A DNA stretch of 64,000 nucleotides from contig OX439132.1 in NCBI GenBank assembly GCA_949318235.1, forward strand, positions 25,535,294 to 25,599,293, written 5' to 3'. Shown here in pieces: positions 12,239 to 24,155 of this stretch. Origin of the DNA: Ecdyonurus torrentis (taxonomy: Eukaryota; Arthropoda; Insecta; Ephemeroptera; Heptageniidae). Position 1 is the stretch's first letter. Every line of letters starts with the position of its first letter. Made by a program: the position numbers and the translations under genes. The notes beneath the pieces are model-generated. The model saw only the letters and a program-made list of their open reading frames with translations. It was not told the DNA's origin and made no database searches.

Positions 12239-13687
12239 TTCGAATACAGTAAAATGTATGTATTGCATATTGTAAGTATTAAATATTATTACGTATATAC
12301 ATTCACTAGTTTATTTATAGTCACAATTCTTTTCTTGTATGCAATACATACATAATTCACTTATTAACTTTGGTTTTCTTATAGGGCGTGTGCGCATGAC
12401 GTCATTCTGAATGCTATTCAATGCTCTTCTTGAGCAATGAATAACATTTTCCAGCAAGGACAAACGTAGTTTTTGGCTATTTTCTTTGCAAAATTAGCTT
12501 TTTAGGGGGGTTATTATTGGTTATGCATACTTAAAAAACTAATTCAACCTGTTAACAGGATCAATGCTTTCAAAAATATTGCGAAGTATTTTAAATATTT
12601 TAAACTGGCAAAAGGAGTCATTTTTACATACTGGCCCATGTTATTTAGCACTCACTTATGGCGTCGACTTTAACATGAATGAAACCACCCTATATATTAA
12701 GAAACTAAATACGTACTTCGACACAATACACAGTTTAATGTTGCGTTGCCTGTGTAATATAGAATGTCACGGTAGAAAATCATTGCTATGTGTATTTGAA
12801 GTAGAGGAAGAAAATTGATTAATATTTTAGACTCTTATCTGTGCAAGGTGAAATTAATTAACCTTTCCTTCAACGCTTTACGTATAAAAGAAACTCCTTG
12901 TTGTCTTAAAAACAAACTAATAAATCAAAGTCAAGCGGCATCTTGAAAAATGTTACTTAATGAAGGAAATTTGATGTAATGAAATGTAAGGAGTAAAGAA
13001 GTAAATTTTCCTCATTAATATCAAAAATGTTTACAGAACAAAACATCTTTTGTTTAGAATTTTTTAAATCGGATATTAGTTGAAACTTTTTAATAACTTC
13101 CAGAAACTTTCAAATCGATAAATACAAAAATTTAGCTTTATTTAGTAGAAATTTTTACAGAATTTTACTTTAAATATTAGGTGTCAAAAGAAGGTTTTTT
13201 AGTGACAAAATAAAAAAAAATAATAAAAAATTGTCCCAAGGGAAGGATTATTATCATTATGAATTTAACTTTGTGTGAAATTTCAAAGAATATTCGCAAA
13301 TTTTATGAAATTAAGTTGCGAATAAAAACATTTATCTTCTATATTTAACGAAATCTGCTATTTAAAGTAAGATAATAGTCAAATTATGAGTTCTTCTTCC
13401 TTTTTTAACACAAACACCGGACTCTTACGTAAGCCAAGTGTTTGCGAGAAAAGATGTTTTTATTTAAATTCTATGAGTTTACCAAAAAATATTGTGCTAC
13501 TGATTTTGCTTTTAAATTCACCTCTGCGTTTTTTTTTTTTTTTTTTTTTTTTTTTTTCGTTTCAAAAGTTTGTTAGTAAATTGAAGTACTTAACTTTGAG
13601 GCGATAATGAAATTTTCTAAATTGTAATGCCATCTGGCGAGTAACTTATGTGACCACAGCAAAGATCACATCTTGAAATCATTCTTT

Positions 13688-13760
<73 letters not shown>

Positions 13761-13826
13761 TTTCGAGAAATTGAGTGTTTTTTTACCCAATAGATTTCAA
13801 TAACATCCAGCTTAACCTTTTTTCTT

Positions 13827-13863
<37 letters not shown>
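13688..13863. repeat. Paired (CT)n microsatellites
   Basis: Two CT runs (13688-13758 and 13830-13863) are separated by ~70 bases of unique AT-rich sequence. Frames across them on both strands are repeat artefacts. Confidence 0.95.
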
Positions 13864-13867
<4 letters not shown>

Positions 13868-14715
13868 ACAAAGTTTTATTATTATTTTGCCATATTGTGG
13901 TATCATGCTAGATATACCTTTACCAAAGTCCCGTCAAGACATATTCTTATCAAAATTTTACAATAGAGCCACGCACATGCTGACCGATATTGCATAGTAA
14001 AGCATATTGGTCGATTAAATACATTTTTTTTTAAATCAACATACAACTTCCTTCGTTTGCATTTCATGCATATAAAATGTACATTGGTAGAATTTTGGAA
14101 GTTTCATTTTTTTATTTTTTTATCATTTTGTAATCTTGAGTTGTTTCTGCATTTCTCTTAATAATTTGCAACACGTACAACTTATCGTGATTGTGTGAAA
14201 AATTTACTTTGGATTGCCGGGTACAAAATGCGCATGTAATAATTATGTTTATCAATATATTATATATTTATATTATTTTTATACATATATGTTTTTTTTC
14301 TAAACAAATTTGTACTCTATTACCAATGTACTGTGTGTACCGCCAATGTATTGGGCAAGTAAAATTACCTGTTTTTGGTTAACAATAAATTAAATTAAAC
14401 TAAACTAAATCGCACTGAATTTTCACATTTTCCTACTATTGATCATCTCTCTTTGATAAAAATGTTAGGGAAGTGATCTATTAATATAAGAGTGAAATTT
14501 TATAGAATAAAAATTCAAAAACCTTGTTATTCAATAAAAAAAAACTCAAAATCAAAATCAAAATTTACAATGCCTTTTTTTTATATATATATTTTCCATT
14601 ACTGACACTGACATCGCCCCTTAAAGCAACATTACAACAATTCAAAGTTACTGTCACGTATTAAATCTAAATATTGAGAGATTACTTGAGATTTACTCTC
14701 AGAGATTGAACTTAC

Positions 14716-14890
14716 TTGTGAGGCAAGAGAAGACTAAGGAAGCCAATACGAACTCGCGTGTGAATGGAACTAGTCGTGACGAGATATTTGCACTGTCGAT
14801 TGGGAGGGTAGACTCCTGGGAAACCCGGGCTGGCCAGCATACATGAGCGAGGTTCACGACAAGCGTAGTCTTGGTAAAGCCAGTCACATT
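14716..14890 (-). CDS. CUB-domain protein, internal exon (start of CUB2)
   Basis: This exon is 175 nt, with acceptor TTGTTTCAG and donor CACAA|GTAAGT. It reads [18 protein letters not shown], then [20 protein letters not shown], then a strand ending GFLSLLLPH. The [16 protein letters not shown] part is the textbook N-terminal CUB signature (S-P-x-F/Y-P-x-x-Y-P-x-x-x-x-C-x-Y/W). It shows that a second CUB domain begins here, with two extra cysteines just before it. The exon ends two bases into a codon (AA). The rest of CUB2 must lie in a further exon, which I could not find between here and position 1. The family is certain. Orthology is tentative: SOL-1/Culd-like extracellular CUB proteins of arthropods are the nearest match I can suggest. 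Confidence 0.9.
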
Positions 14891-15217
14891 CTGAAACAAA
14901 ACACAACACTTGAATTACAAAATAGTAATTGAAATACAGCTATATAGTAAGACTTTAAAAATGTATGTATACATAGGGAGAAAGAAAATCAAATAAGTCT
15001 TATTTCGTATCTAATTGCTTCTTCTTATATAGTTGTATTTAGGTGTAATATATTCTAATGAGTATTTAAAATCCAGATCATATTCTTGCATTCCTGATAA
15101 AAATAAGTAGGAGTGTAGAAAGTAATTTCAATGCTTGTTACTGGCAGTGACGTGTTACAAATGAAAGCACGCTCTAAAATGGCGGGAGACCCCTAATTTT
15201 CTATTCCATACCATCCT

Positions 15218-15555
15218 TTAAAGGAAAACTGGCCTCAGAAACTGAAATCAAAAACTTAAAACTGATGAGATGGGACCATCATCGTATATACACATATTAT
15301 AACCCTTAACTCTTCTGTATTCTCACAAACTGGGGTTAAAAATTTGTAATGTAGGCAACTTAAGGAATTCATGACGTGATTAATTTCTGGCAATAGAAAT
15401 TGTAGCTCGGGTTGCCTAATTTACAAGTTTTCTCCCCAGTTTGTGAGAGTACTGAAGGGTTGAGGGACAAAGTATGTGTACAATATAATAGTCCCATATC
15501 TCATGATTTATCATTGTGGGATTTTTTTAGGGATTTTTCTTCAGGCAATTTTTAA
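15218..15555. mobile_element. TTAA-bounded fold-back MITE, single-copy family C
   Basis: The inverted arms are about 150 bases with moderate divergence. The best-matched blocks are TCTCACAAACTGGGG with its inverse near 15435-15450, and GATGAGATGGGAC with GTCCCATATCTCATG. Both outer ends fall on TTAA (15218-15221 and 15552-15555), giving tips TTAAAGGAAAACTGGCC and TTAAAAATTGCCTGAAG. The outermost 40 bases align only loosely, so the exact ends are less sure than the fold-back itself. It is in the 15.6-kb intron, close to the CUB2 exon. Confidence 0.65.
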
Positions 15556-16572
15556 GAAAACTATTGCACTTATGAGAAATGTAAGTGACATTATGCTAGT
15601 AACAATTTTCCATGTTTTAAGTTATTAAATAAATTTAAACATTTCTTTTTATATAGGTAAGAAGCATTGCATTAACCACAAAATAATTTAATTTACCAAT
15701 AATGTGCATGAAGAAAAAAAAGATAAAAGTATTAATTTAGTAAGAGTCCTGGTATTTAATTCATGAAAGCACTATACATGTCAATAAAATTTATTACCTG
15801 TTTTGTAAGACTTTTACGAGTATTAAGCAGCTTTTATAATATTTTTAATATTATATGACATCGAACTTACTTACCCGACAGTTATTATAACAAAACGTAT
15901 GTGCTATTAAAAAAAAAAAAAAAAAAAAAAGAAGAAGAAGAATAAGAACATCTTATCATTATGAACGTAATTTAAAAACTTCCGAGGAGCTTACTGGCAA
16001 CAAGCATTAAAGATATTAAGCAAAAATTAATAATTATTAATTAATAGGATAAAAGTGTCTTGAATATGTTGTCAACTGTAACATGCAGTTATTGCTTAAG
16101 AAGTTAATTTTAATTATAAAGTAAAAATACTGTCATGGAATTGAATAATAATAAAAACCATTTATTATTATTATTAATAATAATGACATATAAAAGCTTA
16201 TTATTTTTTTTCTTTTTCATTCAAAAACGTTAATATTTATAATAAAATTCAATTTTTAATTGCAACAAAAAAACAATTTCAAACTTTAGAGGTAATAAAT
16301 TAATACTTTTTAATTGACTGTCAGCTGTATTATAGAGCATCATATTATTTATTATAATACTTTGACGTATAAATATCAAAATGTAAAAGCATCACCAACA
16401 ACATGACAATATATTTTATGTAAAAGTAAATGAGGTACTGATGTAAATTGGCTAGTATAGCTTTATCTAGTAGAGTTGTTAGTTGGTACGTAGGTAGGTA
16501 CTGTTATACATACTGTGTAGTAAGCTATGTATATTAGGGTCAGCATAATATATGACAGGAGCAATGTGTTTT

Positions 16573-16574
<2 letters not shown>

Positions 16575-16631
<57 letters not shown>
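16575..16631. repeat. (CT)n microsatellite
   Basis: About 28 units in the 15.6-kb intron. Confidence 0.97.
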
Positions 16632-16633
<2 letters not shown>

Positions 16634-18274
16634 GTTTGTCACCCAGGTGCAGACATACGTATATTATATTTTACTTTAATAATATACTTTATTCTACGAA
16701 CTCGAAACATATAATTAACGTTAACAAATGCAAATATATAATCTAAAAAATAAAAATCGTAATTATACGGTGTATATCTGTATAAATTATTATAAAACTT
16801 ATTTTATCTTTATTTGTTTTAATGAGGCCACAATTTTTTTTTTTTTTTTTATTCTGCATGTCTAAAAAATTATCCCGTGTATGTAAAAATGAATTTAACA
16901 CCTTGAATCGTGTTTTACACTTTTACCAAATTTAATATTGTTTGTATAATTATTATCTACATATTGATACATAACACTAGTTTTATACATACATAAATTA
17001 CATTAAGATGCCATTGGTTGGTTTAAAATATGAACCTTCCGCTAATACCACGTCTTACTTTAAAAAATGTATGTGAAAAAAAAATAACAATAATAAAAAA
17101 AAAAAAAATAAAAAGTGCAAATTTTTGATTTAACATTGCATACCGCTAAACTTTTACATATTTCATCGCTAGCATAAAGTTCAACCCTTTGAAGACTACT
17201 TCTATACGTCATCAAAGTTTTTGTCTTCGACTTCTCAATAAGTTGTGCTCTAAAATCTCAGCATGCGGGTGGGTAGATTTATTGACATCTCAAGTCAGCT
17301 TAATTTCAAAAACATTTCATTTATATACACGAAAATTATTCTCTTGGAGAGAGAAATTCCAATCTTTAAAAATAAGAAAAAATCAATTGACTTGAAGTCT
17401 ACAATAGATATATAAATATGAAAAATTTAATTACGTATTATCAGTGCATTCTTTGCAGCAGTATAACTTATATAGCAAATAGACAAGGTTTATTGGCAAA
17501 TAGAGTTTCTATTTTTCTGTGCTTTTTTTTTAGTTACTAAAAACTGTTGTAAATGGTGTTAATTGGGAAAAAAAACATTCCGAATAATAATATGTCAAAT
17601 GCAAATTAGGAGTTTAAATTTATTAGCTACGCCTTTTTTTTTTTTTTTTTTTTTCTTTAAGATGAGGTCAAAATTATCTTTAATTAACAATTATTGCAAA
17701 CAAAATTTAAGATTTTAATTTATAATTTCAAGATTTTAAATTTATTATATGTATTTTTTTAAGTACGATTTTCCTAAATAAAACTTAAAACAAATGGTAT
17801 ATTTAAAAATCATGAAACTGAACTCGATAATATAAATAATAATCATATTTATTAAAAACAACTATCCAAACTATACAAATCATAATAAAGAGTAGATTGC
17901 ATTATAACCAAAATAGTTTCAAATTTTATATATACATATTTTACATAACATAATGTAGTTATCATTATAATATATTATAGTATTATGTTTCATAAAATAC
18001 ATGAAAGGGAAAGCAGCTAAAAATATTACATTATAATAATACAGTATAATACTCTATTTATTATAATATGTATTTATTGATTTTATTTCTCTTTTATCTT
18101 CTATGTCAAAAGAGCCATATATTTTTTTATTTACTGTACTAAATATTCATTATACTGTGGCAGCTCAATGTAGCCACAATAATAAAGTATAAATAACTGT
18201 GAGATTTTTTTTAAATATATTTATTCAATGATATAAATAAAATAAAAAATAATAAAAAAAATAAACACGGACAA

Positions 18275-18296
18275 AACACACACACACACACACACA
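18275..18296. repeat. (CA)n microsatellite
   Basis: About 11 units, shortly before MITE family A copy 2. Confidence 0.9.
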
Positions 18297-18429
18297 TAAT
18301 AATTAAAGCTAGCTTACTTTAACCAAAATTTTATTCATGCATATTTAACAATATTATTTAAGCTATGATGCATAATAAACATATTTGTTAAATGGCATAA
18401 TTTTATAATGAATTATACAGCATAATTAG

Positions 18430-18745
18430 TTAAAGGCGTAGAACACCTTGAACAAAAAAGTTGTGTAATATCCTAACGAACTTGAAAATTAACGTTGATT
18501 TGGCCGGCATCTTGATTTTTAATTTATTTTCCATTCACAAAATGCCGCTGGCGGTCACTGACGTCACAGCTCGCTTGTTTTAGGCGCGCGTAAACTGGGC
18601 GAGCTGTGACGTCAGTGACCGAAAATGTCATGTAGTGAATGGAAAATAAATTAGAAATCAATGACTCCGGCCAAATCAACGTTGATTTTCAGGTTTGTTA
18701 GGATATTACACAACTTTTTTTTTTGAAGGTGTTCTACGCCTTTAA
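18430..18745. mobile_element. TTAA-bounded fold-back MITE, family A copy 2
   Basis: This full-length copy has the same TTAAAGGCGTAGAACACC ends as the element at 3.8 kb, with TTAA on both sides. TGACGTCA occurs in both arms (18559-18566 and 18607-18614). The central part is in the same order, including GGCGCGCGTAAAC. It differs from copy 1 by scattered substitutions, which suggests independent, not very old insertions. It lies in the 15.6-kb intron of the CUB gene. Confidence 0.85.
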
Positions 18746-20048
18746 TGTAGCCACAATTATACAAAATATTATATCAACGTAGCATAAATTATGATGTTTT
18801 TTTCCGTGTAGAATGTATATTCATTATAATAATAATATTTTATTTTTCTCCCATTTGATCGCTTATTTTAAAAAAATTGACTTTACATTACTACATATAT
18901 ACACACACGATCTGACATACATTTTAATTATTCACAAAATGTAAATGCATGGTTTAGTCCTGCTAATTAATTCTACTTTGTTATTGACAATCTAATAATT
19001 CAGTGAAGTGAAGTGTACTAGAAAGATCAAATCCATCTCATGTTTAGATTTGTAATCATATCAATAAATATATACACTATATTGATTAATTAAATCATAG
19101 CATCAACTGATTAATTATATAACAATTTAAATGTGTCTAAAACTTTAACCGATATATTGATATTTGTCGGATATTATATAAAACTAAGAAATATTATTTT
19201 ACGATACTGAAATAATTTTACTGGAAACGTAATTTTATTATATGATTTTCATATTCTATATATATATATACACACACAAATAGTACATAGCACCATTATA
19301 CTTAAAAATGTATAGTGTTAAACCGAGCGGAACGACCCCCAAAACGCAAGTTATAGATTCTAGTGTTGACGCTATACAAGTATAAAAAAAAAGCTGTTAA
19401 ACAGGAAAACAAAATGAAATAAATACCATTATTGATATTACGTTTTTAATTCTAACAGTATAACCGTGGCGGGTATTCACTTTCAATCTCTTTACTCAAC
19501 TGACCTGACGATGCGTCCAACGTCAAACGCAAAACGTCGTGAAGAGCAAAAGAATAAACCATGATTATCCCATTAGAGTTGAAAACATAAGCAATATTTG
19601 AAACTATTGATTGAACCGTGAAAGTCTACATTAATACATTACCATTAATATTTTTAATATTTTTTTTTACAAAAAAAAAAAACGTAGATTTATGCGTAAG
19701 TTAGTTTATTATTATTGTTTTAACAATCCAAATACGTCAATTAAAGTAGAATCATATTTCCTTTGATAAAGTTACTTTATATAACAAAAATTACAGCGTC
19801 ATGGCCAATACTGTTTTGATAAATCTTACGCATAGCAATTATATATATATTATATATATATATTTTTTTACTTTTAGAAGTGGGCGTCAAAATTCCAATC
19901 AAAATATACGTAATGAAAAACGATCTCGGTTTTTCTTCATAAGTATGATCATTATATAATATTATATTATGAAACAAATTTTACATATTTCATTATAATT
20001 TATTCATATTCATAAGCTTTTATGTTATTATTATATATTATCGGTTAT

Positions 20049-20050
<2 letters not shown>

Positions 20051-20083
<33 letters not shown>
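20051..20083. repeat. (GA)n microsatellite
   Basis: About 16 units. Confidence 0.95.
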
Positions 20084-20086
<3 letters not shown>

Positions 20087-20528
20087 GACTTTGCAAACTT
20101 AATATACAACTTTTAATTTAATTTAAACAAGTAAATGAATTTTGATTAAGTCAATTATTATAACACAGTATACAAAATTTCATTAATTTATTATTAATGA
20201 CTCTATCATAATATAACTAAAATTTAATGTATATTTTAGTATATTTTATAGGAAAAATCTAACAAATTAAAGTTTAACATTAAATTTTTATTGGTTATTA
20301 GTTATTAGAATATGAAAAGAAATTGTAAAAATAAAAACGTTGATAGAAAATTTGAATATTTATTTGATAATTTAATAATTATTAGTACTATTTTTTTAGG
20401 TGCAAAACAATTATATGTAACGTTTATTTTTTGCTATCTTTATCTTTTTCAGAAAAAATAAAATAAATAAAATATTAAACGTAAATAATAAATTACACAT
20501 TAATTTTCCTTATGTGTAAAACAATTAT

Positions 20529-20540
20529 TGTGTGTGTGTG

Positions 20541-20611
<71 letters not shown>
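20529..20611. repeat. Compound (TG)n(AT)n microsatellite
   Basis: Six TG units pass into about 35 AT units with one TG interruption. Confidence 0.95.
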
Positions 20612-20614
<3 letters not shown>

Positions 20615-20853
20615 TAATATCAAATATTGATACTGTGAGAGTGCTTATCATTTATGCAATGGTATGACATATATAACGAAATAATTATTAACATAATATT
20701 ATTATAATATGCTGTAAGTAGAATTATATAATTGAAAATCTGTAATATTATATTATACATATTTATTTAATAATAATAATTAGAATAGTCTATGTATATA
20801 TCATCTAATGTAGGTACCTTTTATTATTTATAATTAATATAATGAGGTTTCTA

Positions 20854-20860
20854 AGAGAGA

Positions 20861-20924
<64 letters not shown>
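20854..20924. repeat. (GA)n microsatellite
   Basis: About 30 units with a GTGTG interruption near the start. Confidence 0.95.
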
Positions 20925-20927
<3 letters not shown>

Positions 20928-20988
20928 TAATTACCGTATCGTGTTATAATGACTTAGAGTATATACAATAAATTGCCAGATATTGGCA

Positions 20989-21029
20989 TCTCTCTCTCTC
21001 TATCTCTCTCTCTCTCTCTCACTCTCTCT
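20989..21029. repeat. (CT)n microsatellite, interrupted
   Basis: A CT run with TATCT and ACTCT interruptions. It lies 65 bases from a GA run, so the two form an imperfect inverted pair that could fold. Confidence 0.95.
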
Positions 21030-21376
21030 AAAGTCTTCAGGATGTAAAATATTATATTTTCTTTCCAATCAATAACCTAAAATAAATTAAGACACCATAT
21101 ATTTTATTAATAATAACTTTAATACTAGCACACGATAGAAACTCAAGTTTTGTAATTAATGATGAAAAAATCTTGTAACTGTCTATTAATTGAAAGTAAG
21201 TTTTATTTTTATATAAATAGAGATCAAATATATAGATTTGAATAAACCAATACATTTTTAAAACTTCAATAATACTTTTTAAAGTAATCTAAAGTTATAC
21301 AAGTATTTATGTTGTGATAATATTACGACCACAGAAGCTTCAACAGAAAATTCTGAACTACATTTTTTAAATTATT

Positions 21377-21527
21377 GTAAAGGTAGAGTCAGTGGTAAAA
21401 ATATCGCGTTTTTATTGTGACAGCGATAGTAAACTAGTTCTCTGATTGGCTGATGGGTTCCCTCTAGAGAGCTAGTTTACTATCGCTGTCACAATAAAAA
21501 CGTGATATTTTTACCACTATACCTTAA
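21377..21527. mobile_element. Short fold-back MITE, family D
   Basis: This is a 151-base fold-back. The left arm GTGGTAAAAATATCGCG-TTTTTATTGTGACAGCGATAGTAAACTAG is repeated in reverse on the right with one or two changes. The loop is about 40 bases (TTCTCTGATTGGCTGATGGG). The right flank is CCTTAAAG and the left is GTAAAGG, so a TTAA target is likely with one base lost on the left. The arm identity is very high, suggesting a recent insertion or selection on the hairpin. Confidence 0.75.
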
Positions 21528-21764
21528 AGTCATCTTTTTATACAAATTGATAAAATTTATAACAAAATAGTCATTTAATAACAATTCGGTGAGTGTATTG
21601 AAGTGCATGTAAACAAAATTTTAATAAAATGTGTTGTATAAAATTTTAATCTTACTGTAGTTACAGATTCTTAAAATTGTCAAAAAGTACGGTGTTTTTG
21701 TTACTACGCAGTACGCACTATATGTATAGAATATATTTTCACACAAATTTTATTTTGAATCAAT

Positions 21765-21768
<4 letters not shown>

Positions 21769-21828
<60 letters not shown>
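21769..21828. repeat. (GA)n microsatellite
   Basis: About 30 units, 240 bases after MITE family D. Confidence 0.97.
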
Positions 21829-21831
<3 letters not shown>

Positions 21832-22879
21832 AAATAGCTACATTAAAACAAATTTTAATATCTTAAAAACGTATTCACCTTATGGTATAAACTTAAGTGA
21901 CATTTTAAGTATTATATTAATTAAAATTAGCCAGCTAAAAATCATAAAATAGTATGATAATAAAATAACGATTTGTTGAAGTTAGTTATGAGAAACTTGT
22001 TGCAGAAACTTTTCTTTTCTTATACTTTTTTACAATTAAGATTGGGAATTATGCCCAGTATAAGTAGACACCTGGGTAATTAACTTTTTGAAATACTTAT
22101 TAGCTTAATTTGGTGCTAATTACTATCATTAGAAACATAAATTTAGGGTACAAAGTAACAATTTTGTATACTTATATTTATTTTAATAACACTGTATGAA
22201 AGTTTTACGTTTTGTGTATCTTAACACTATAATATAAAGCTTTAACAGAAGAAAGGAAACTTTTAAAATAAACCTTTTATGTATAATAAAAAAAAGAGTA
22301 ACGTTTCTACGTTTTTATAAGTATAATTGTCTTGTTATATTTTATATAATAAAATGGCAATATTTATTTTAGAAAAGGGAGAATATCTTGAGGAAAAAGA
22401 TTTCTTAAAATAAAATTAAGCTAGAATAAATAAAATATTATAAAAGAACTTATAAAATAGAAATAATAAAAATATTACAAAGTTCGTTCTCTCCGTCCTT
22501 GGGTTTTATGAAATGTCTGAAATACAATCAAGAGTAATTGAAGAAAGAAAAATGGAATATAAGATGATGAGAGAGAGAGAGAGAGAGAGTGAGTGAGGCA
22601 ATTGGAACTGAAAATAAACAGTTAGAAAAATAATCATTTTAATATGAAGAAAAATGAAATTAAATATTATATACTTATAAAAAAAAAACATTTTTCTTAA
22701 ATCATATTACCAAAAAAATATCAATTTTCATTATTGGTTTTTAGCTTCTACCACATTGGGTGTTTATATTAACAAAAAATTGATTTTTTGCTGCGTTGGA
22801 GAGGGCAAATTGTAGGAAAAAAAATAAACATATCTGTCGCTGATATCATCAAAAATTCATAAGTCTTCTTGTAACTTCA

Positions 22880-22923
22880 TCTCTCTCTCTCTCTCTCTTT
22901 CTCTACCATCTCTCTCTCTCTCT
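22880..22923. repeat. (CT)n with a duplicated CTCTACCAT
   Basis: Two short CT runs, each followed by CTCTACCAT, indicate a small tandem duplication. Confidence 0.9.
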
Positions 22924-23388
22924 ACCATATACCATCTAGCACAGCTGATACCAAAATTTTAAAGCAGATAGATTCATTCGAGGAAAAAATAAGTCTATAA
23001 GACATTTTAATATTGTGAAAAGATAATATATAATATATGGAAAACTTTTTTTTTTTTTTTTTTTTTTGTAAGGGGGTGAATATATTAACATGCATTCTGA
23101 TTTATATGTTTGCGTAAAGAAAACTGTATCAGCCTTTCAATAAATTATAATGTTAAAAGTTTTTTATATTTTAAAATTATTTATGTTAACTTATAGTATT
23201 CGTGTTTTTTTTATGGTAGAATGTATAATGTTGTAAATTTAATATATTATAATCTTTTAATTAAATTTAAAAATGTAATATATTTTCTTTGTTTTCATTT
23301 TTTTTTTATCTACATGTAAAACTATGAAGAAATTTAAAAATAGTTCCCCAAGGAGAAATTTTAGTAGGAAAAATATATTCTGGAGACA

Positions 23389-23396
23389 TCTCTCTG

Positions 23397-23475
<79 letters not shown>
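23389..23475. repeat. (CT)n microsatellite
   Basis: About 40 units with two CTGT interruptions at the left edge. Confidence 0.97.
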
Positions 23476-23476
<1 letters not shown>

Positions 23477-23591
23477 ACTCACTTTCTCAGTCAACAAAGG
23501 TTTACGTTCTACTGTTTAAAAAACGACGAAAATAGGTTTATTTCAAAATATAAAACTATAAAATATCCCCTACTAGTTTTTATCGTAAACA

Positions 23592-23607
23592 CCCCCCCCC
23601 CCCCCCC
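23592..23607. repeat. Poly-C run
   Basis: Sixteen C residues in an AT-rich context. Confidence 0.95.
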
Positions 23608-23823
23608 AAAGATATATCTCAATTCAATTTGTAGGCGTGAGCAAAAGGTCAACCCTCTTCCAAATTGTACACCTTATTTATATAATATCTCCTCTAGTTC
23701 TTGACATATCAAAAATGATATTATCATTAGCTTTAACCAAATGGCCATAAATGTTGAATTAATCTCAATTTGTAATTTTAAAACTAAATATAATTTACAA
23801 TTGAAAAATAATAATAACGTATA

Positions 23824-24155
23824 TTAAAGGAATAGACCAGAGAAAAACATAAGCATTTATATCACAAAACACTTGATGGGATTTACAAAAATAACATTAG
23901 TTTGTGTCAAAAGCCAACAGTAGCCCCGTAGCAGTGATCAGAAAATTTCGATTTATGCAACCCGCACAACATTTTCATACTAATTTTTTAATGTTTCTGA
24001 CCTCAGAAACACGCAAATTGCATACTTTACAGCTTTTTTACGCTCTCTCGTGGGGCTACATTAACATTCTGGTAAAAATTGTCATCAGTTTTGAAGATCC
24101 CACTTCGTGTTTATTCATTAAAAAGCATGTTGTTTTATGTGGCCTATGGCTTTAA
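23824..24155 (+). mobile_element. TTAA-bounded MITE, family B copy 2
   Basis: This full-length copy has ends TTAAAGGAATAGACCAGA and GGCCTATGGCTTTAA, inverted with respect to each other. The interior holds CACAAAACACTTGATGGG, AGCAGTGATCAGAAAATTTC, GTTTCTGACCTCAGAAAC (one base off the TGACGTCA core), ACGCTCTCTCGTGGGGC and a TTTATTCATTAAAAAGCA block. An 83-codon open frame crosses it, but it has no family resemblance and is not kept open in other copies, so I do not call it a gene. Confidence 0.85.

Larger units (their letters stand above)
9971..14715. other. Non-coding region on the 3' side of the CUB2 exon
   Basis: If the CUB gene continues, this is its next intron. It contains MITE family B copy 1, GA/CT runs and an isolated TGACGTCA at 12397-12404. 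That octamer lies beside a small imperfect hairpin (AATGCTATTCAATGCTC and its inverse, 12411-12449). An 84-codon plus-strand frame at 12564-12818 has no recognisable domain and no clear splice signals. No exon continuing CUB2 was found. Confidence 0.55.

Noticed and set aside
12564..12818. 84-codon plus-strand frame
   Set aside because: No recognisable domain, no splice sites in agreement, and composition like the surrounding AT-rich DNA. It could be chance.
19441..19570. Possible exon on the minus strand (frame ending at a CAG|GTCAGT donor)
   Set aside because: There is no acceptor or conserved motif, and the flanking CUB exons already join in phase without it.
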